NCBI GenBank assembly: GCA_012798895.1
Contig: JAAZMI010000098.1
Span: 1 to 32,094, forward strand
Reading direction: 5' to 3'
Source: Bacillota bacterium
GTDB lineage: Bacteria; Bacillota; Dethiobacteria; DTU022; UBA8154
Length of the DNA: 32,094 nucleotides
Below the pieces are notes generated by a model. It did not search any database, was not told where the DNA came from, and worked only from the letters and a program-made list of their open reading frames with translations. Position numbers and translations under genes: made by a program. Shown here piece after piece: positions 26,414-32,094 of the stretch (position 1 is the stretch's first letter; every line of letters starts with the position of its first letter).

Positions 26414-27484
26414 TCAGCCATAGACCAGCCTTTTTTCGCTTTTTGTCAGGATCTGCGCCCCGGTGGAGTCTAGAACAACAGAATCTTCTATCCTTACCCC
26501 TCCCCATTCCGGAATATAGAGCCCCGGTTCTACAGTAAAAACCATCCGCTCCTGCAACACTCCTTGCCCGCTTGGTGCCAGGGTGGGCAGTTCATGTATC
26601 TCCAACCCGACCCCATGGCCTAATCCGTGGCCGAAATAGGCACCATAACCTTGCTGCTGGAAATATTGCCGAACCATGGCATCTACATCAGCGCACTTCT
26701 GCCCGGCTCTAATCGATTGCAAAACCATCTCCTGGGCAGTCAAAACCAAGGTGTAGATCTCGGACTGTTTGGCTGTAGGTTCCCCGAAAAGAAATGTCCG
26801 GGTCATATCAGAATGGTAGCCATTAAATACAGCTCCGAAATCAACGGTGATCAGTTCTCCGGCTTCAATTATTTTGGAACCGGCCACGCCGTGGGGTAGA
26901 GCCGAACGTTCACCGGAAGCCACGATAGTTTCAAACGCCAGCCTCTCTGCACCCCGTTTGCGCATCTGGAATTCCAGCTCATCGGATACCTCTCGTTCGC
27001 TGATCCCCGGTTTTAATCGCGGCCATAGATCTCGCCAGGCTTCATCGGCAATCTGTGCCGCCCTGGCGATAAGTTTCACCTCGGATTCCTCTTTAACCGC
27101 TCTCACCTCTTCGATGAAGTTATTAAGCGGCAACAGTTCGATCCCCGGGATCTCCTTCTGTAGCAGCCGGTAGGCACGCAGGGTAAGATGGGCCTCTTCC
27201 AGGCCGATCTTACCAGATCTGTCCCGAGAAACAAAGGTTGCAAGCTGCGCATAATCGACGGCGCTTTTCACCTGGATAATTTCGAAAAAGGGGGCCTCCA
27301 CCGCAGCCTGTTCGATATAGCGAAAATCAGTGTAAAGCAGAGCCTCCCGGTCTGTCAGCAGTAGATAACCGCTGCTGCCGGAAAAACCGCTGAGATAGAA
27401 AATGTTCGGCGGGTGAGTAATTAAAACAGCCTCAAGATCCATCTCCGCCATCTTTTGCCTGGTATTGTTTAATCTTTTAGTCAT
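26414..27484 (-). CDS. pepP: Xaa-Pro aminopeptidase (M24 family)
   Basis: VDFGAVFNGYHSDMTRTF, GHGLGHGVGLEIHELP, VFTVEPGLYIPEWGGVRIEDSV. Confidence 0.94.
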   Translation of the reverse strand: MTKRLNNTRQKMAEMDLEAVLITHPPNIFYLSGFSGSSGYLLLTDREALLYTDFRYIEQAAVEAPFFEIIQVKSAVDYAQLATFVSRDRSGKIGLEEAHLTLRAYRLLQKEIPGIELLPLNNFIEEVRAVKEESEVKLIARAAQIADEAWRDLWPRLKPGISEREVSDELEFQMRKRGAERLAFETIVASGERSALPHGVAGSKIIEAGELITVDFGAVFNGYHSDMTRTFLFGEPTAKQSEIYTLVLTAQEMVLQSIRAGQKCADVDAMVRQYFQQQGYGAYFGHGLGHGVGLEIHELPTLAPSGQGVLQERMVFTVEPGLYIPEWGGVRIEDSVVLDSTGAQILTKSEKRLVYG

Positions 27485-27695
27485 GTGGGCACCTCCTTTT
27501 TCATAAAGAATTATTGTATATTATCTCCCTGGTAACACTGTAAATTCCACTTTCAGGGAAAAAGTCCTGCAAGAACAGCAAAATTAATAAAAAACCTTAA
27601 CTTTATAGTTAAAGATCGAGACCCGGCGACTATTTTAGAAATTTTTTTCAGATGTTCATCGGCTCCAAGTAACTGGAGAGATCCGGGCTGCCGCG

Positions 27696-28217
27696 CTACC
27701 AGTGTTGCGGGGGCTCCTTAGAAATCCTGACCCGCCCCGTTACCGGAGTTACAATAACGTAGAGTCTGTCCCCCTTCTTTGTTTTAAGGGTTACCGTGCC
27801 GCCGCCACTGGGGTGCCCCAGTGTGTTAAAGTGTACATTAGGGGGGTCTCCCTTAAAAGACGGAACAGATCCGAAATCCACCCCCTCCGGCAGATAGACA
27901 TTACGCTTTTCCCCCGGCAGACGCAGTTCATAGTAGTGCGAATACCTATAGAATTCTATCCTGCAAAATTCCCCGCCGGTGATCGCAGCCTGACGGATCA
28001 GTCGCAGATCGTCCGCCAAACCACGGGCCGCCGTCTCCAATTTAAGGCGATCATGCACCTGAATGTTGGGCCAGAGCACTGCGGCGCAGAGAGAGACAAT
28101 AGCCAAGGCCGCCAGCAGTTCGAGCAGCGTAAATCCTTTTTGGTTCCAATTATGTCCACTATGTCCACTACCTGTCCACAATTTTCTGGGCAAATTATTC
28201 CGCCTTTCCAATCTCAA
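27696..28217 (-). CDS. GspH/FimT-like minor pseudopilin
   Basis: Prepilin-like NQKGFTLLELLAALAIVSLCAAVLWPN with the type III signal-peptide pattern (G|FTLLE). Confidence 0.82.
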   Translation of the reverse strand: MRLERRNNLPRKLWTGSGHSGHNWNQKGFTLLELLAALAIVSLCAAVLWPNIQVHDRLKLETAARGLADDLRLIRQAAITGGEFCRIEFYRYSHYYELRLPGEKRNVYLPEGVDFGSVPSFKGDPPNVHFNTLGHPSGGGTVTLKTKKGDRLYVIVTPVTGRVRISKEPPQHW

Positions 28218-28356
28218 TACTACTTAGGATGCAACCCCGAAAATGCCGGCCTGACCCCGGGGCCGAAAATTGCATCTTCAACATAGCCCAACCGACAACA
28301 GCTTGAATCAGGGCTGCCGGGTAAAATTCCCCTTCGACAGCATGGCCAAAGCTGTA

Positions 28357-28977
28357 TTACTGGCCGCTGAGGTAGAGCAGGGTTATGCTCGTTTTCCCTG
28401 TACCACTTTCATCTTCTACATTGGTTTCATCACCTGTATCGCCTTCTTCCACACCGCCTCCATCCTCGCTATCGTCATTATTTCCTGCACCGTTTTCATT
28501 CTCTACACCATCTTCGTCCCCCGTGTTATCTTCTTCTTCCACCCGGTCTACCTTCATCAAAGCCTTAATTTCAGCACGGGCACTCCTGTTTTCAAAAGTA
28601 GAGCGTGTATAACCGGTTGCTGTAAGGGTATAGAACTCTTCCGGGCCTGTCTGGTCGGCCGATTTCCGCCATTCCAGTTCAAAATATTCCCCATTCTGCC
28701 CGGAAGCGCCGCCATTGTACATATAAACCGGGTTCTCAAAGCCGTGTTCCAAAAAATAATCCGGTTGATCCCGGAGAACGGTTAGAGCAGCTTCCATGCC
28801 CGCTTCTGCAATATAATGTGCTCTTATTTTCTGCGTGTAGTTCCTGGCGATAAGTTTTTCCTGCAGCGAGCTGCGCAGAAAAGCAGTCCCCAGCAACAAT
28901 AGCGCGGCAGCAGATAAGATGACCAAGAATAAGATCGATCCTCTCTCTTCTTCCAAAGGCTTTTTAAGCATCGGCAA
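28357..28977 (-). CDS. PilX-like minor pilin/pseudopilin with acidic low-complexity C-terminus
   Basis: EEERGSILFLVILSAAALLLLGTAFLRSS, IRAHYIAEAGMEAAL (PilX_N-like), then VEEEDNTGDEDGVENENGAGNNDDSEDGGGVEEGDTGDETNVEDESGTG. Confidence 0.7.
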   Translation of the reverse strand: MPMLKKPLEEERGSILFLVILSAAALLLLGTAFLRSSLQEKLIARNYTQKIRAHYIAEAGMEAALTVLRDQPDYFLEHGFENPVYMYNGGASGQNGEYFELEWRKSADQTGPEEFYTLTATGYTRSTFENRSARAEIKALMKVDRVEEEDNTGDEDGVENENGAGNNDDSEDGGGVEEGDTGDETNVEDESGTGKTSITLLYLSGQ

Positions 28978-29001
28978 ACCGCCCCTCCTTTTTCCCTGCG
29001 G

Positions 29002-29646
29002 CTATTCATTAAACAGAGGTAGGTTTTGCAGGCGCACCACGCTTTGCAGAGTATAGGAATCCCCCTCCTGTTGTCCCTGTGCTTTTCCCTGCATTCTTAT
29101 GCACACTAGCAATAGAGGGCGGCTATCCGGAAAACTGCTCGCTGTCTGTCCTCCCCGGGGAACATAATGGAAGAAATCGAGCCCGGTAACATTATAAGCT
29201 ATCTCATTGGGCGAACCCCGCTTGGTTTTAAGGGTGACGATCCTTTTCGCCTTATTAAAACTAAGCTCCGATCTGGAACCCTCAACATCAGTATAACGCA
29301 AACTGCCGGCCCCCCGTTGCTCTGCAAGCCCATGGCGATAGAGAGGAAGGGGAAGGGTGCCCCCATCTTGGAAACCATCCAGATGGCGTGCATACCGCAG
29401 TTCCCTGATCATTACATCCATGGCAATGCGGGCATTTTGTTGAAGATCTGAGGCGCTTATACCCCGTGACCAGCTTTGCAGGCCACAGCTGTAAAATGCA
29501 AGGGCAATGGTCATGATCAAACTGAAAATTGCCACAGCCAAGACCACCTCCACCAGGGTTGTGCCCCGTTCTTGGTCTCGTCTCCAATCCACAGCCCGCA
29601 CCCTTGCAGGCCTGTTTTGCCGGCCCTTTTTATCTCGTTTCTGCAT
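29002..29646 (-). CDS. GspJ/PulJ-like pseudopilin
   Basis: ERGTTLVEVVLAVAIFSLIMTIALAFYSCGLQSW prepilin N-terminus; NARIAMDVMIRELRYARHL. Confidence 0.8.
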   Translation of the reverse strand: MQKRDKKGRQNRPARVRAVDWRRDQERGTTLVEVVLAVAIFSLIMTIALAFYSCGLQSWSRGISASDLQQNARIAMDVMIRELRYARHLDGFQDGGTLPLPLYRHGLAEQRGAGSLRYTDVEGSRSELSFNKAKRIVTLKTKRGSPNEIAYNVTGLDFFHYVPRGGQTASSFPDSRPLLLVCIRMQGKAQGQQEGDSYTLQSVVRLQNLPLFNE

Positions 29647-29652
29647 CTTATT

Positions 29653-30141
29653 TCAAGGCCCCCCGGGTAACCTTACAGGATCTTCACCCAGATAGGAAAC
29701 AAGAGAGACAGAGCGTTGCTTGCCCTCCTCCCCCCAGAAAACGGATACCCGCAAAAAAATTATCTCTGCTCCTTCTTCCAGGCCGGGGAACAGATGCGAC
29801 AGGGGCAGGCATTTTAGTTCTGTTTCCCACCAATAGTCCCCCACTGCTTCCCGTCGAGGGGAATTCTTTTGTTCCTGCAATTCTTTTTTAAGTTGTGCAT
29901 AGCCTTTTCCCTTCAGTACCTCCATCTTCTCCTGGGCCAGTGATACCGCCTTCGTCTCCTGTCCGGCCAGCAGGACAGCTCTGATCGAACCAGTAAACAT
30001 AGATAAAAGCGGTATGATCAAGATCCCCACGAGAGCAACCGCAGCGAGGACCTCGATCAGGCTAAAACCTGCTTCCCTTCTATAAAGCGGAGTACCTTCC
30101 GACAGTTTTAGTGTTGAATTAAACCGGATAAAACCGGTCAA
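29653..30141 (-). CDS. GspI/PulI-like minor pseudopilin
   Basis: EAGFSLIEVLAAVALVGILIIPLLSMFTGS prepilin N-terminus; LAQEKMEVLKGKGY. Confidence 0.8.
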   Translation of the reverse strand: MTGFIRFNSTLKLSEGTPLYRREAGFSLIEVLAAVALVGILIIPLLSMFTGSIRAVLLAGQETKAVSLAQEKMEVLKGKGYAQLKKELQEQKNSPRREAVGDYWWETELKCLPLSHLFPGLEEGAEIIFLRVSVFWGEEGKQRSVSLVSYLGEDPVRLPGGP

Positions 30142-30177
30142 ACCAGTTCCGCTCTTGTTAAACAGGCTGTCCCCCTC

Positions 30178-30630
30178 CTAATTGGCCAAGGAGATAGAAA
30201 TTTGTCCGTTTCCCCGGCTCCCGATCTTTTCACCCAGCTTTTCCTCCAATTTTTCCAGGGCGCCGGCAGGAACTTTGGTCAGATGCAGAAACAATTTATC
30301 TCCCGTGCAGGAAAGACTATAGACACCGCCCCAGGGGTTCTTTTGGGGCCAACTTTCCAGGTATGGACCGTTCCAACCCTCCACCGGCGAACCCTGGTTA
30401 TTTAAAAAGCCGGGATCATCACCGGAGGAATTCTCCGGCCACCGGCCGGTATCAGCATAATAAGCCAACGCCGCGTTTTTAATTGTTTTAATATCCGATA
30501 CCACTGCAACCACCCGGCTGTTTTCAATAGCCTTCAAAATATTGGGAGTTACTACAGCACCCAGAATGGCGATGATCGCCACCACCGTAATCAGTTCTAC
30601 CAACGTAAACCCTTCTTCTTCTTTGAACAC
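30178..30630 (-). CDS. Major pseudopilin, GspG/PilA-like
   Basis: EEGFTLVELITVVAIIAILGAVVTPNILKAIENSRV; YADTGRWPENSSGDDPGFL...GPYLESWPQKNPWGGVYS (GspG signature). Confidence 0.88.
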   Translation of the reverse strand: MFKEEEGFTLVELITVVAIIAILGAVVTPNILKAIENSRVVAVVSDIKTIKNAALAYYADTGRWPENSSGDDPGFLNNQGSPVEGWNGPYLESWPQKNPWGGVYSLSCTGDKLFLHLTKVPAGALEKLEEKLGEKIGSRGNGQISISLAN

Positions 30631-30775
30631 TTTGGCAAACCTCCCTTAGCGGTTTGTGGTATTGCGCTGTTGATCTGTAAAGTCTGTAAAGCAGAGCGGT
30701 TCATCTCCGGCCAAACCGGCCGGCCAAAAGCTGCCGCTGGTGGCCACCCCGCGCCCGGTAAAAATATCTGCTTTG

Positions 30776-31870
30776 CTAAAGCAACTGGTACATTTCAAAG
30801 ATGGGCATAAGTACAGAGAGGGCAATAAAAGCAACGACACCGGCCAGGGTGAGAATGAGCACCGGTTCAAGCGTGGCCTGCAAGCGATCGATGGTATAAG
30901 AGAGATCTGCTTCATAAAAATCCGCCACTTTATCCAACAGGTTTTCGAGGTTGCCCGTCATCTCCCCCACACGAACCATTTCCACGATCATAAGTGGGAA
31001 AAACCCCGTGGCAGCCAATGTTTCGGCCAGAGAACGGCCTTGGACGATCCTCCCCCTTACAATTTGAATGCTTTCGGCTAAAATTACATTTTCCAAGATC
31101 CCCTCAAGCAGCTCCAGCGCGGGCAGCAGAGTCATGCCGCTGCTTAAAAGTATTCCTAAAATCCGGCAGAAGCGGGCCAACACAACCTTCCTGTAGATGG
31201 AACTGAAAAAGGGGACAATAAGACGCAGCCGATCATAATAACGGGCCCCTTTTTCTGTCTGCAGATACTTCCAGATCACAAAATACAGGGCCGCCAGGGA
31301 TAGAGCGATGAGATGCCAATAAGTAGTCAACAACTCACCTGCTGCAAAAAGCAGCCCCGTAAGCAGCGGCATCTCCAAGCCCATGTTTTCAAAAACCCCC
31401 ACAAAATTGGGTAGAACGAACATCAGGATGAAGGTGATCGTCAGGAAAACCAAGCCGGTTAAAAATTTGGGGTAGAAGGTAGCCGCCTTAATTTTCTGCT
31501 CAAGGTCGTATTGTTTTTCAAAATGTAGCGCCAAGCGGTCTAAAACCGTATCGAGAACTCCCCCCTCTTCCCCGGCTTCAACCATGTTGATCAACAGAGC
31601 CGGAAAGACGTCATCGTGCATAGCCAATGATTCGGCCAGCAGCCCCCCTCTTTCCAATTCGGCTGCCACTGCCCGCAACCTCTCCCGCAGTACAGGCTGT
31701 TCCATCTGTGTGCCGAATAACCGGAGACTGTCGAGCAAGGTGATCCCTGCATTATTCATCGCAGCAAACTGCCGGCAAAAGATCATCAGGTCCCTGGTCC
31801 CCGGGCGGGACCGCGCCAAAAAAAATCGGGACTTGGCAATGGGCATTTTTTTATCTTCTGTTCCCTGCAT
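30776..31870 (-). CDS. Type II secretion/type IV pilus inner membrane protein GspF/PilC
   Basis: FCRQFAAMNNAGITLLDSL, FPALLINMVEAGEEGGVLDTVL, GILLSSGMTLLPALELL, EMVRVGEMTGNLENLLDKVADFYE. Confidence 0.94.
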   Translation of the reverse strand: MQGTEDKKMPIAKSRFFLARSRPGTRDLMIFCRQFAAMNNAGITLLDSLRLFGTQMEQPVLRERLRAVAAELERGGLLAESLAMHDDVFPALLINMVEAGEEGGVLDTVLDRLALHFEKQYDLEQKIKAATFYPKFLTGLVFLTITFILMFVLPNFVGVFENMGLEMPLLTGLLFAAGELLTTYWHLIALSLAALYFVIWKYLQTEKGARYYDRLRLIVPFFSSIYRKVVLARFCRILGILLSSGMTLLPALELLEGILENVILAESIQIVRGRIVQGRSLAETLAATGFFPLMIVEMVRVGEMTGNLENLLDKVADFYEADLSYTIDRLQATLEPVLILTLAGVVAFIALSVLMPIFEMYQLL

Positions 31871-31893
31871 TCAGCCAGTCGTTCCCTTCGTCC

Positions 31894-32094
31894 TTAGGTA
31901 ACAGTATAAGCCACCCGCATTATCTCCTGCAGGGTGGTTAATCCCCTCTCTACCCTGTTCAACCCATCCTCAAGAAGAGATTGCATCCCTTGGGAGATGA
32001 CGTGATGACGCAGTTCCTCCATTCCCCTCGCTTCATGAATCAGCTTGCGCAGCGTTCCATCCACCGGCATAACCTCGTGAATGGCCGTGCGCCC
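31894..32094 (-). CDS. GspE/PilB secretion ATPase, C-terminal 66 aa (truncated by window end)
   Basis: Minus-strand translation GRTAIHEVMPVDGTLRKLIHEARGMEELRHHVISQGMQSLLEDGLNRVERGLTTLQEIMRVAYTVT* matches the GspE/PilB C-terminus. Confidence 0.88.
   Translation of the reverse strand, partial: GRTAIHEVMPVDGTLRKLIHEARGMEELRHHVISQGMQSLLEDGLNRVERGLTTLQEIMRVAYTVT

Noticed and set aside
27545-27695. Possible c-di-GMP (GEMM) riboswitch near the pilin cluster (CTCCAGTTACTTGGAG, GGAGCCGATGAA)
   Set aside because: It lies at the 3' end of the pilin operon, not as a 5' leader, and the conserved GEMM core motifs are not present.
30646-30915. 89-aa minus-strand ORF between gspF and gspG
   Set aside because: Mostly overlaps the gspF C-terminus in another frame; no prepilin motif or other recognisable domain.
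1-32094. CRISPR arrays, tRNA or rRNA genes
   Set aside because: No regularly spaced direct repeats and no recognisable tRNA/rRNA sequences were seen in a manual read of the window.

Overview
The window looks like a spore-forming Firmicute (Clostridia) chromosome. Nearly all genes are on the minus strand. Reading from high to low coordinates (transcription order): the C-terminal end of a GspE/PilB ATPase, then a type II secretion/type IV pilus-like cluster (gspF, major pseudopilin and several minor pseudopilins), pepP, efp, a CD1247-like acidic protein, the complete spoIIIAA-AH operon, asp23-amaP-DUF2273-nusB, nfnAB, three consecutive folD paralogs, xseA-xseB-ispA, a ~590-nt structured non-coding region followed by a small membrane protein, dxs, tlyA, nadK, recN, spoIVB and spo0A. 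The N-terminus of an IS200/IS605-type TnpB is cut by the left edge. The most striking feature is the ispA-[ncRNA]-membrane protein-dxs arrangement. I interpret it as the OLE RNA (Ornate Large Extremophilic RNA) with its partner OapA, driven by its own near-consensus sigma-A promoter (TTGAAA-17-TATAAT). Other notable points are two adjacent FolD paralogs with substituted catalytic residues, a ~410-bp repeat/hairpin insertion with terminal inverted repeats between spoIIIAE and spoIIIAF, and a consensus-matching SigH promoter overlapped by a 0A box upstream of spo0A. All calls come from reading the sequence and supplied ORFs; no database search was run.
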